Positions 23,471-31,987 of a stretch of 64,000 nucleotides of DNA are shown piece by piece; position 1 is the first letter of the stretch; the number at the start of each line of letters is the position of its first letter. This DNA is from JAIBJN01 sp963748205. Its GTDB lineage: Bacteria > Actinomycetota > Thermoleophilia > Gaiellales > Gaiellaceae. A program made the translations under genes and the position numbers. The notes below the pieces were generated by a model. That model was given only the letters and a program-made list of their open reading frames with translations. It was not told where the DNA came from and searched no databases. Where the stretch lies: contig CAVVIB010000004.1 of assembly GCA_963748205.1 (NCBI GenBank), positions 1-64,000 of the forward strand, in the 5' to 3' direction.

Positions 23471-24673
23471 ATGAAGCAGATCTATCCCGCGACCATTACG
23501 GGCAAGGGGTTCGCCGAGGGGGGCAGCGTCCTCGACCACCACTTCGGGTCGAGCGAGCCGTTCACGCTCGGAGTCGAGGAGGAGTACATGCTCCTCGACC
23601 CGGAGACCTTCGACCTCGTCCAGCACGTCGACACCGTGCTCACCACCGCGGCGCAGGACGGCGAGTTCGACGACCGCGTCGGCCCCGAGCTGATGCAGTC
23701 CGTCCTCGAGATCTCGACGCCGATCTGCAAGACGACCGCCGACGTCGACCGCGAGCTCCGGCGCCTCCGCTCCCATGTGACGCAGGCGGCGGCGAGCCAC
23801 AACCTGCGCGTCGGCTCTGCGGGGACGCACCCGTTCAGCCTCTTCGAGCGCCAGCGGATCACGGCCCGCGACCGCTACCGCAACCTCGTCGACCAGCTCC
23901 AGTACGTCGCCCGCCGCGAGCTCATCTTCGGCTGCCACATCCACGTGGCCGTGGACGGCGCGGACAAGGCGATCAACGTGATCAGCGCCCTCCTCGTCCA
24001 CCTCTCCGAGCTGCTGGCGCTCTCCGCCAGCTCCCCGTTCTGGCGCGGCGAGCCCACCGGGCTCTCGTCCAGCCGCCAGATGGTGTTCGCCGCTTTTCCG
24101 CGCTCGGGGCCACCCCCACGGTTTGCCGACTACGCCGACTACGCAGAGGTCGTCGGCCAGCTCGAGAAGACGGGGTGCATCGCGGACTACACGCACATCT
24201 GGTGGGACGTGCGCCCGCACCCGCGCTTCGGGACGATCGAGGTGCGCGTCATGGACGCGATCACGCGCGTGGAGGAGACGGTGGCGATCACCGCCTACGT
24301 GCAGGGGCTCGTGAAGCACTACTCCGAGCTCTACGACGCAGGCAAGGAGCTGCCGAGCTACCACCGCATCCTCGTGACCGAGAACAAGTGGCTCGGCGCG
24401 CGCTACGGCCTCGAGGCGCCGGTCATGGATCTCGTCACCGGCCGCCGGAACCGCGTCCCGATCGCCCAGCTGATCCGCCGCTCGCTGCGCGACATCGAGC
24501 CCCACGCGCGCGAGCTCGGCTCCGACCGCGAGCTCGAGGGGATCCGCGAGATCCTCTCGCGCGGCAACGGCGCCGACCGCCAGCTGCGGATCTTCAACGC
24601 GAACCGGGACATCCTCGAGGTCACGCGGGAGATCTCCGAGACCACCGAGGCCGGCGTGCCGGCGAGCACGTGA
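23471..24673 (+). CDS. carboxylate-amine ligase, glutamate-cysteine ligase type 2 (YbdK/GCS2) family
   Basis: The product has 400 residues with the GCS2 pattern: FTLGVEEEYMLLDPETFDL, VLEISTPICKT, VGSAGTHPFSLF, ELIFGCHIHVAVDGADKAIN, ALSASSPFWRGEPTGLSSSR, IWWDVRPHPRFGTIEVRVMD. Members ligate glutamate and cysteine weakly or have unknown substrates; in actinobacteria they can act in thiol metabolism. The next gene, a peroxiredoxin-like protein, overlaps by GTGA, which supports a role in redox homeostasis. Confidence 0.92.
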   Translation: MKQIYPATITGKGFAEGGSVLDHHFGSSEPFTLGVEEEYMLLDPETFDLVQHVDTVLTTAAQDGEFDDRVGPELMQSVLEISTPICKTTADVDRELRRLRSHVTQAAASHNLRVGSAGTHPFSLFERQRITARDRYRNLVDQLQYVARRELIFGCHIHVAVDGADKAINVISALLVHLSELLALSASSPFWRGEPTGLSSSRQMVFAAFPRSGPPPRFADYADYAEVVGQLEKTGCIADYTHIWWDVRPHPRFGTIEVRVMDAITRVEETVAITAYVQGLVKHYSELYDAGKELPSYHRILVTENKWLGARYGLEAPVMDLVTGRRNRVPIAQLIRRSLRDIEPHARELGSDRELEGIREILSRGNGADRQLRIFNANRDILEVTREISETTEAGVPAST

Positions 24674-25131
24674 TCGGCGACGGCGACCTCGTCCCCGACG
24701 TCACCGTCTGGCGCTCGACGACCGAGTCGCTGACGCTGCGCGAGCTGGCCGGCGAGTCGCCCTACCTGCTTCTGTCCTACTTGTTCGACTGGTCGTCGAC
24801 GTGCACGAACGAGCTCACCGAGCTCAACGCGCGCCGCGACGAGCTCCTCGAAACCGGCGTCACGCCGTACGGGATCTCGCGCGACAGCCCGTGGTCGCAC
24901 GTCGCGTGGACGCAGGCGCTCGACATCGAGGTCGGCCTCCTCTCCGACTGGAGCGGCGAGGCCGTGCGCGCGCTCGAGATCGTCCGCGAGTTCCGGGGGC
25001 TCCCCGACGTGGCGCGCCGCGCCGCCTTCGTGGTGGACGGAAGCGGCATCATCCGCGGCGCATGGCGATACGGCGCATCCGAGGTCTCCGACTTCGACCG
25101 GCTGGTCGAGGCCGCGCGCTCGCTCTCCTAG
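24670..25131 (+). CDS. peroxiredoxin-like (AhpC/TSA redoxin) protein
   Basis: The product has 153 residues with a thioredoxin-like redoxin fold: LVPDVTVWRSTTESLTLREL, then DWSSTCTNELTELNARRDEL, where Cys in T-C-T is at the peroxidatic position, and VTPYGISRDSPWSHVAWTQ, LLSDWSGEAVRAL, AAFVVDGSGIIRGAWRYG. The usual proline before the Cys motif is replaced, so activity is not certain. GTG at 24670 overlaps the GCS2 stop as GTGA. Confidence 0.88.
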   Translation: MIGDGDLVPDVTVWRSTTESLTLRELAGESPYLLLSYLFDWSSTCTNELTELNARRDELLETGVTPYGISRDSPWSHVAWTQALDIEVGLLSDWSGEAVRALEIVREFRGLPDVARRAAFVVDGSGIIRGAWRYGASEVSDFDRLVEAARSLS

Positions 25132-27050
25132 CGCTCTACGTCGCCGCCGCAATCGTCGCGACGCTGCCCGCCGTCGGCTCCTTCGGCAGCTCGTTCATGG
25201 CCGACGGCGGCGACGGACACGGGGAGGCGGCCGCCGGCGACCATCTCCAGGCGACCTACCGGTTCTGGCTCGTGGGGCACCAGCTCGAGCAGGGCAACGC
25301 GCCCTGGCTCGACCCGTACAGCTTCCAGCCGCTCGTCGAGTCGCAGGTCGTGCTCTCGGGGTGGCCGTTCGGCCTCGCCTTCTGGCCGCTGGACGCGGCC
25401 TTCGGCCCGGTGGTCGCGTGGAACCTCCTCCTGCTGGCGACGATCGTGGCGGCAGGGCTCCTCACCTACGGTTGGCTGCGGATGCTGGCGCTGCCTCCCG
25501 GCGCGGCGGCGATCGGCGGGCTCGTGTTCGCCCTCGCCCCGTACCGGCTCGCGCAGAGCGGCGAGCACCTGCTGGGCTGGATCGCCGTCCTCATGCCGCT
25601 CGCCCTGCTCGCCTACGAGCGCGCCCGCGCCGCCGAGAGCCCTCGGCGCGCGCATGCCTGGGGCGCGGTGGCCGCCGCCGCGATCGTCTCGATCCCGCTC
25701 TCGGGACAGCTGCACCTCGCGCTCGGCGCGATCCCGCTGATCGCCGTCTACGTCGCCGTGCGGGCCGCGCCGCTCGCCGCGGCCTGGGCGGCGGGCGGGC
25801 TGCTGGCCGCCGTCGGCACCGGGCTCGCCATCCACCTGACCGTCGTCCGCGACTCGGCCGAGGGAGACGGCAGGTCGCTGGCCGAGGTCGGCGAGTTCTC
25901 GGCGGACTGGGTCGACCTGATCAGCCGCTGGCGGCTCGGAGGCCTGGAGCAGTTCGTCTACGTGGGCTGGCTCGTGCCTGTCCTTGCGATCGCCGGCGTC
26001 GTCCTGCTCTGGGGCCGCTCGCGGGCGCTGGCGGCGATCCTCGGCGCGGCCGCCGTCATCCCGCCGCTGCTCGCGCTCGGCACGAACCTCGTGCTGTACG
26101 AGTGGCTCTGGGACGTCTTCCCGCCGCTCCGCTACCCGCGTGTACCCGGCCGGCTCCTCCCCATCGCCAATCTCGCCGTGGCCGCGCTCGTCGCCGTCGC
26201 GGCGGCCCGCATCCTGGCCGCCTCCGGCCGGCGGGCGGCCGCGGCCCTGGCCGCCCTCGTCGTCCTCGTGGCCGCCGACCTACTCGTCTTCCCGCTCGAC
26301 GCGACCGACGCCGATCCCGGCAACCGGGCCTACGCGGCGCTGCGCGACGAGCCGGAGGGACGGATCCTCGAGCTCCCGATGATCGAGCCGGGCGTCCACT
26401 ACGGGAGCGTCTACGACTACTACCAGCTCCAGGCGCCGCGGGAACGGCCGGGCGGCTACTCGACGCTCGTCCCGCAGCCGGCCTTCGACTTCTACTTCCT
26501 CCGCAACCGCATCTCGTGCGGCGTCTGGCTGCCCGGCGACGAGGAGGAGCTCGACGCGCTCGGCATCCGCTTCCTCACCTTCCACGAAGGCGTCTACGCG
26601 CAGGCGGAGGTTCCGGGCGCCTGGTTCGGCTGGCGCGAGCTGGCCGCCCGCGGCTACGCCCCCATCGAGCGCGACGGCGCGATCACCCTGCTCGGCCGCG
26701 GCACCGGGCAGGCGGAGCCGCCGGTGCCGGAGCCTCCACGGGCCGAGCCGTTCTACTGCGAGGGTTGGCGCGGCCGGACGATGAAGGAGCGGCAGGCGCC
26801 CATCTGGCTGTACGGCTCGGGGCCCGTCCAGCTGGAGGTGAGCACGCCCGCTCCCACGCCGGCCGTTCTGTGGGTCGACGGCGTCCGCGTCGACCGGACG
26901 GTCGTCGAGGACGAGGCGGTCCTGAACGCGGAGCTCGAGGGCGACGGGTGGCACGCGCTCGTCCTCGAGGTGCCACGGCTCCTCGAGACGACGCCGCCGC
27001 AGGGGCTGCGCCTCGACCGCCTAGGGCTCGAGCTTGTCTCGGCGCGCTGA
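25062..27050 (+). CDS. large polytopic membrane protein, GT-C/YfhO-like
   Basis: About 662 residues with 10-12 predicted helices in the first 430 and a soluble C-terminal part. After the first helix comes a loop with DGGDGHGEAAAGDHLQATYR and PWLDPYSFQPL, similar to the acidic first loop of GT-C glycosyltransferases and YfhO-like proteins; further segments include RVPGRLLPIANLAVAAL, and ILELPMIEPGVHYGSVYDYY in the periplasmic part. It may transfer sugars from a lipid carrier, but the family is not certain. ATG 25062 overlaps the redoxin gene by 70 bases; no better start exists. The 3' end overlaps the convergent XRE-cupin gene by 30 bases. Confidence 0.75.
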   Translation: MAIRRIRGLRLRPAGRGRALALLALYVAAAIVATLPAVGSFGSSFMADGGDGHGEAAAGDHLQATYRFWLVGHQLEQGNAPWLDPYSFQPLVESQVVLSGWPFGLAFWPLDAAFGPVVAWNLLLLATIVAAGLLTYGWLRMLALPPGAAAIGGLVFALAPYRLAQSGEHLLGWIAVLMPLALLAYERARAAESPRRAHAWGAVAAAAIVSIPLSGQLHLALGAIPLIAVYVAVRAAPLAAAWAAGGLLAAVGTGLAIHLTVVRDSAEGDGRSLAEVGEFSADWVDLISRWRLGGLEQFVYVGWLVPVLAIAGVVLLWGRSRALAAILGAAAVIPPLLALGTNLVLYEWLWDVFPPLRYPRVPGRLLPIANLAVAALVAVAAARILAASGRRAAAALAALVVLVAADLLVFPLDATDADPGNRAYAALRDEPEGRILELPMIEPGVHYGSVYDYYQLQAPRERPGGYSTLVPQPAFDFYFLRNRISCGVWLPGDEEELDALGIRFLTFHEGVYAQAEVPGAWFGWRELAARGYAPIERDGAITLLGRGTGQAEPPVPEPPRAEPFYCEGWRGRTMKERQAPIWLYGSGPVQLEVSTPAPTPAVLWVDGVRVDRTVVEDEAVLNAELEGDGWHALVLEVPRLLETTPPQGLRLDRLGLELVSAR

Positions 27051-27581
27051 CGCGCCCGGCCCGAACGGGTTGGGGACGGAGAACCAGAGCACGACGGCTT
27101 CGTCGGTGCTGGACGGATTCCGCCAGGTGTGCGGGTCGCGCGGCGAGTACGTGACGGTGTCGCCCGCCTGCACGACGAAGACGCCGCCGTTGACGCGGAG
27201 CTCGAGCGTCCCGCGGAGGACGTAGACGAGCTCGACGTCCGCGGGGAAGGTGTAGAGATCCTTGCCCGCCCCGGCGCCCGGCGGGATGTGCGACTCGATC
27301 ACGTGGAACCGCTCGTCCTCGATCGAGCTCAGGAGCAGGTCCCGATGCGCCCCGATCACGGTCCAGGCGCCGGCCTCCTCGCGGCGGATGACCGCGCCGG
27401 GCGGGTCCACGTCGAGGACGTCGCCGAAGCGGATCTCGAGCGCCGCACAGATGCGGGCGAGCGAGGAGAGCGAGACCGAGCTGAGGCTCCGCTCGAGCTG
27501 GCTGATGAAGCCGCTCGTAAGGCCGGTGGCCGCCGCCAGCTGCGCGATGGTCAGCCCGCGCTCGCGCCGAACGGCGCGCAA
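27021..27581 (-). CDS. XRE-family regulator with C-terminal cupin domain
   Basis: About 186 residues: an N-terminal helix-turn-helix (RGLTIAQLAAATGLTSGFIS, QLERSLSSVSLSSLARICAA) and a cupin barrel (PPGAGAGKDLYTFPADVELV, VLRGTLELRVNGGVFVVQAG, DTVTYSPRDPHTWRN). Proteins with this layout sense a small molecule in the cupin and control transport or amine/amino acid metabolism genes. The only in-frame start is TTG 27581, which truncates the usual GERLRAVRRERG beginning; the in-frame codons upstream do read VGERL, so the true start may be displaced by an indel. Confidence 0.85.
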   Translation of the reverse strand: MRAVRRERGLTIAQLAAATGLTSGFISQLERSLSSVSLSSLARICAALEIRFGDVLDVDPPGAVIRREEAGAWTVIGAHRDLLLSSIEDERFHVIESHIPPGAGAGKDLYTFPADVELVYVLRGTLELRVNGGVFVVQAGDTVTYSPRDPHTWRNPSSTDEAVVLWFSVPNPFGPGASARRDKLEP

Positions 27582-27796
27582 CCGCTCGCCGACATGAGCC
27601 TCGGTGACGTCCGTCGTGGGCAGAAAAACAGCCTACTACCGGGAGGTTTGACACCCGCCGCATGCCGGTTTAGTGTGACTAACCAGCTCGCCCGGCCGAC
27701 GACCAGGGAAGGCGTGCGACCACGACCACGTCGGGGGCGAGGCTTGGAACAGGGGCTTGTCGTGACATGGAGGGAACGAGGGAAAAGGAGGCATCC

Positions 27797-28327
27797 ATGA
27801 GACGAGTTCTCGTGCTTGGGCTCGTTGCCGGCGTCGCCGCGGCGCTCGCCCTGCCGGCGCTCGCCCATCCGCCGGTGCGGATCACCGTCAGCCAGCAGAC
27901 CTCGCTGGTGAACCCGACCGCGTGCGGAAGCTACGGAGTCCGGTGGAACATCAACCTGACGGTCGAGCAAGCGACGTACTTCGACGACCAGGGCCGGCGG
28001 ACCCACGTCATCGCGCACATCAAGGAGAACAACACCGTCGTGAACACCGTCACGGGCCTCACGCTCCAGGAAGGCCCCGACGACTTCGTCCAGACGACCT
28101 ATTTCAACCCGGAGACCGGGCTCCGCACCCTGATCTACATCAGGGGCGTCTCCGCGATCGTGCGCCGCGGGGACGAGGTGCTCGTCGACAAGGGCAAGAT
28201 CTGGATCGACGGCCAGACCGGCCGGATCATCGACTCGATCGGCCCGCACCCGCTCCGTGAGCTCATGGACGGGAGCTTCAACACCGCCCTGGCGCTGCCG
28301 GGGTTCTGCAACATCCTTCGCCCATAG
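27797..28327 (+). CDS. exported protein of unknown function
   Basis: The product has 176 residues and a clear signal peptide (MRRVLVLGLVAGVAAALALP, cleavage after ALA-HPP). The mature part is beta-rich: VRWNINLTVEQATYFDDQGR, GLTLQEGPDDFVQTTYFNPE and DKGKIWIDGQTGRIIDSIGP. ATG 27797 has a strong AAAGGAGG site. I do not recognise a named family. A strong hairpin follows the stop. Confidence 0.8.
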   Translation: MRRVLVLGLVAGVAAALALPALAHPPVRITVSQQTSLVNPTACGSYGVRWNINLTVEQATYFDDQGRRTHVIAHIKENNTVVNTVTGLTLQEGPDDFVQTTYFNPETGLRTLIYIRGVSAIVRRGDEVLVDKGKIWIDGQTGRIIDSIGPHPLRELMDGSFNTALALPGFCNILRP

Positions 28328-28342
28328 GTGGTGGGGTCGGGA

Positions 28343-28374
28343 GGGAGCGTGCGGGCACGGGCCCGCGCGCTCCC
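28343..28374. terminator. bidirectional hairpin terminator
   Basis: GGGAGCGTGCGGGC pairs with GCCCGCGCGCTCCC around ACGG, between two convergent genes. The stem is 14 bp with one T-G pair. No long U-tract follows. Confidence 0.65.
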
Positions 28375-28381
28375 GACCGGC

Positions 28382-29437
28382 TCAGTCCTTCGGCGGCGGC
28401 GGCGGCAGGGAGCGCGCGATCACGCGCACCTTCGTCCCGACCGGCGTGAGGTCGTAGAGCCAGCGCGCGTCGGCCGCCGTCACGCGCACGCAGCCGTGCG
28501 ACACCGGCGTCACCGGCACGTTCTGCGACTGGTGGAAGGCGATCCCGCGCACGAAGTAGGTCGCCCAGGGGAGCCAGACGCGGTACGGCACCGACCACGA
28601 CCGCCGGCTCTTGCGGGTGACCTGGTAGCGGCCCGCCGGAGTCGCGTAGCCCCGCTTCCCGGTGGAGACGTGCACCGTCCGGAGGACCCGCCCGCCGCGG
28701 ATGACGAGCGCGACCTGGCGGTCGAGCAGCACCTCGACGCGGGTGCCCGTCCCGACCGTCCGGGGCTTGGGCCGCTTCGCGACGAGCAGCGCGGCCTGGG
28801 TCTCGGGCCCCGGAATGCCGTCCCGGAGGAGCCCCTCCCACTTCTGGAAGGCGATCACGGCCGAGTGCGTCCGCTGGTCGAAGCGGTCGGTCGCGGCGCC
28901 CTGCGGCAGGTAGCCGAGCTTGACGAGCCTGCGCTGGACCTGCACCAGCGTCATCGACCCCTTCATCCTCGGGAGAGCCGGTGCGGCGACCGGGGCCGGC
29001 GCGGGCGGGGGCGCGAGGACATCGGCGCGGGTGCGGACGGCGAGCTCCTTCCCCTCGACGAGGAGGCGGACCTCGTGGATGCCCGGCACGCCGGTCAGCG
29101 TGAGGACGACCTGCGCGACGCGCGCGGACACCGCGGCGGCGTCGCCGTCGCCGAACGCGCTCCCGAAGTCCACGGTGGCGACGCCGTCGGCCGCCTCGAG
29201 CCCACGGAGCGCGAGGCCCTCCGGCAGCTCGGAGACGATCCGGCTGCGCTGCTCAGCCGGGGAAGGGCCGGCGAGGAGCGCGGCGATCGCGTCTGCGGGC
29301 GTCGCGCCCGGCCGCTCGACGGCGACCGTCTGCTCGCCCTGCAGGAAGTGGACGCGCACGGTTTGGGCGTGCGCCGCCGGAGCGGTTACGAGCACCGCTA
29401 CGAGGACGACGAAGATGAGCCATGCCCGGCGACCCAC
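28382..29437 (-). CDS. secreted L,D-transpeptidase with GerMN and peptidoglycan-binding domains
   Basis: About 351 residues. A signal peptide (GRRAWLIFVVLVAVLVTAPA, cleavage after AHA) leads to a GerMN-like domain (VHFLQGEQTVAVERPGATPA, GVATVDFGSAFGDGD), a PG_binding_1 repeat (VQRRLVKLGYLPQG, THSAVIAFQKWEGL) and a C-terminal YkuD catalytic domain ending in SHGCVRVTAADARWLYDL, which holds the His-Gly-Cys-Arg nucleophile motif. It would cross-link cell-wall peptides outside the membrane. I prefer GTG 29437; the frame extends to an ATG at 29503, but that start lies at a perfect hairpin. Confidence 0.92.
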   Translation of the reverse strand: MGRRAWLIFVVLVAVLVTAPAAHAQTVRVHFLQGEQTVAVERPGATPADAIAALLAGPSPAEQRSRIVSELPEGLALRGLEAADGVATVDFGSAFGDGDAAAVSARVAQVVLTLTGVPGIHEVRLLVEGKELAVRTRADVLAPPPAPAPVAAPALPRMKGSMTLVQVQRRLVKLGYLPQGAATDRFDQRTHSAVIAFQKWEGLLRDGIPGPETQAALLVAKRPKPRTVGTGTRVEVLLDRQVALVIRGGRVLRTVHVSTGKRGYATPAGRYQVTRKSRRSWSVPYRVWLPWATYFVRGIAFHQSQNVPVTPVSHGCVRVTAADARWLYDLTPVGTKVRVIARSLPPPPPKD

Positions 29438-29468
29438 GGCGGGCGGGATTGTACTCAGATGCAGGGAC

Positions 29469-29500
29469 TCTGCGGGGCGCGCTGGGCCGCGCCCCGCAGA
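29469..29500. terminator. perfect 13-bp inverted repeat
   Basis: TCTGCGGGGCGCG (29469-29481) pairs perfectly with CGCGCCCCGCAGA (29488-29500) around CTGGGC. It separates the broken secreted-protein gene from the L,D-transpeptidase, both on the minus strand, and probably ends the former's transcript. Confidence 0.6.
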
Positions 29501-29518
29501 CATTTGTCATCGACCTAG

Positions 29519-30894
29519 GGATCGAGGACACTGAGCAGACGTCCCGGCGTCAGTGGCGCAGCGGATGCGTCCGAAGAGGACAGTCGTTGACCCGTCGGCG
29601 TTCTCAAGCGCGTACGATGGTCGAGACGTCCCGGCCAGAACGCGAGCGCGGCGATGACCTTGCTTGGACCGCCGAGCGGCCGCCGCACGAGCTGCACCGA
29701 GTGCTCCGCAGCCGCGGCCGCTCCGTGACGAAGTACAGGGTCCCGTCACTCGTGACGGAAGGCGAGTACTGCTGGCGGCCTGGGGTTGCGGATCGTCGGT
29801 CGTGGCCACGGCCGCGATGTCGTGCATGAAGACGTTGCAGCGTCGGATTGCTGATCGTGCAGCGCGCCCAGACTGCGTAGTTGCCGTTCACCTGGCCGGG
29901 CCAAATTGAACCCGTTGCGCCAGCGGATCCGGTCGAGGACCAGCGTGCCGCCGGTCGTCGAGGTTGCGGAGGAGCACCTGGTCGATCCTCTGGTTGACGA
30001 GCGAGCGGCCGAAGAGCAGCTGATCCCCGGACAGCGTCGGCCGCCACTCCCAGGCCAGCGTGTTTACGCCAGGTTGGGGCGCCGAGCGGACGCCTGTCGG
30101 GACATCGTAGAACTGGAGGTTCGACTGCCGTCCGCGTGACCTCCTGATAGACGAACGTGTCGCCGTCGAATCCGCCTGACCAGCCGTGGGTGTTCGATCG
30201 GTTCACGCGGACGCGCGGCCCTCCGGGCGCCTGCATGTAGAGCGAGACGAACGCGAGACCCGCCGCGGGAACTGCGACCAGGTGAGATGGCGGCGTCCGC
30301 CGACTGGGACCACCTCCTGAGCCGGCGTCGCCCTCAGCGGCATCGAGCGGGAGCGGCGCCGCATCGAGGGTGAAGACGAGGTTGCCTCCGCCGACGCCGG
30401 CGACCATGAAGTAGTACGTCGTCCCGGCGGTGACCGGAAACCTGACTCGGGACTGCACGCCGGAGCCAGCATCGTCGTTGCACGCCAGCTGGGTTAGCGC
30501 GCCCTGCGTTCCCGTATACGCAGAGAGCAAGGTGTCGTAGTCGCTGCCGAACGTGTCGGCCGTGAGCGGCGACGAGACGGCGGGCGTGAACGAGTACCAA
30601 ACCGATGTCGTCGGTGCCGAAGCAGAATGGGTCATCGACCGCAGCGGTCGCCTCCACCGTGCTCAGGCTGGCCGAGAACGGGAGCGAGGGGGCTACGGCG
30701 GCGCCGCCGAGAAGGCATCGTTCGGCGGAGGGACGAGCGCCGGCAAGCGGCTGCGGCGAAACCCGAGAGTCGTCGGGTCGCTCCGCGGCGATCCGCTGCA
30801 AACCGCCAGGGGCGGAACCGCGACCGGCGGGCGAGCAGACGAAGAGGAGGACGCCGACAGCCGCGCAAGCGATGAGAGGCGTGAGCCTGCGCAT
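29519..30894 (-). pseudogene. broken gene for a secreted PPC-domain / beta-propeller protein
   Basis: A start MRRLTPLIACAAVGVLLFVC with signal-peptide character is followed by recognisable pieces scattered over all three frames: PPPNDAFSAAPP, LPFSASLSTVEATAAVDDPF, then TTSVWYSFTPAVSSPLTADT and GTTYYFMVAGVGGGNLVFTL (a pre-peptidase C-terminal type domain), then FYDVPTGVRSAPQPG, GDQLLFGRSLVNQRIDQVLL, NGNYAVWARCTI, CNVFMHDIAAVAT, YSPSVTSDGTLYFV and VQLVRRPLGGPSKVIAALAF (TolB/propeller-like blades). At least eight frame changes occur in 1.4 kb. This is either a decaying pseudogene or a poorly sequenced region; the encoded text is well preserved, so both remain possible. Confidence 0.7.
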
Positions 30895-30980
30895 GGGACT
30901 CCTTCCTTCCGGGGGAGCCCGAGGGTACGCCGCTGGTCGTCAAATGACAACCCGCACAAAGTGGACCCTTCGCAGGTCGC

Positions 30981-31987
30981 CTAAGCGATCTGCCAGGTGT
31001 CGCCCGCGTGCAGGAGCGCCGAGAGGTCGCCCTCCCCCTTCTCCCGCCGTGCCTCGTCGATCTGCGCGGCCATGAGGTCGTCGTAGACGGGCCGGTCGAC
31101 CGACGCGGAGGACGCCGATCGGCAGCGGGCCGGGCTGCGGGTAGCCGAGGCGGCCGAGCGAAAACGCGATGGCGGGCGAATCGGCGTGCGCGTCGTGCAC
31201 GAGCAGCGCGTCCTCGCCCACGTCGGCGACCTCGACGAGCTCGGCGGAGCCGTCGGCGCCCAGGCGCACGCCCTTCTCGCCCTCGGCACCGAAGCGCATC
31301 GGGGCGCCGTGCTCGAGCACGATGCGGTTCTCCTTCGCGTCGCGCACGTGGTCGAACGCGCCGTCGTTGTACACGTTGCAGTTCTGGAGGATCTCCACGA
31401 ACGCGGCGCCCTTGTGCTGCGCCGCAGCGTGCAGCACGCTCGTCAGGTGGCCGCGGTCGGTGTCGATCGACCGCGCGACGAACGTCGCCTCCGCGCCGAG
31501 CGCGACCGTGACCGGGTTGAGCGGCCAGTCGATCGAGCCCATCGGCGTCGGCCCGGTGACCTGGCCGAGCGGGCTCGTCGGCGAGTACTGCCCCTTCGTC
31601 AGCCCGTAGACCTGGTTGTTGAAGAGCAGGATCGTGATGTTGACGTTGCGGCGCAGGGCGTGGAGGAAGTGGTTGCCGCCGATCGAGAGCGCGTCGCCGT
31701 CCCCCGAGACGACCCACACGGACAGATCCTGGCGGGACGCGGCGAGGCCGGTCGCGATCGCCGCCGCGCGGCCGTGGATCGAGTGCATGCCGTACGCGTT
31801 CACGTAGTACGGGAAGCGCGCGGCGCAGCCGATCCCCGAGACGAAGACGAGGCTGCTCGCGCGGGAGCCCGAGCTCCGGGAGGAAGCCCTGGACGGCGGC
31901 GAGGATCGCGTAGTCCCCGCAGCCCGGGCACCAGCGGACCTCCTGGTCCGACTTGAAGTCCTTGGCGGTCAGCTTCAGCTCGGTCAT
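30981..31987 (-). CDS. korB: 2-oxoacid:ferredoxin oxidoreductase beta subunit (KorB), two frameshifts
   Basis: KorB is the thiamine diphosphate-binding subunit that, with KorA, oxidatively decarboxylates 2-oxoglutarate (or another 2-oxoacid) to the acyl-CoA and reduces ferredoxin. Recognisable segments: EVRWCPGCGDYAILAAVQGF, SGIGCAARFPYYVNAYGMHS, SVWVVSGDGDALSIGGNH (ThDP motif GDGD...N), LLFNNQVYGLTKGQYSPTSP. Shifts near 31870 (after LGLPRE) and 31108 (before VDRPVYDDLM) each equal one extra base. The restored protein is about 335 residues, ending HAGDTWQIA. ATG 31987 overlaps the korA stop as ATGA. Confidence 0.9.
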
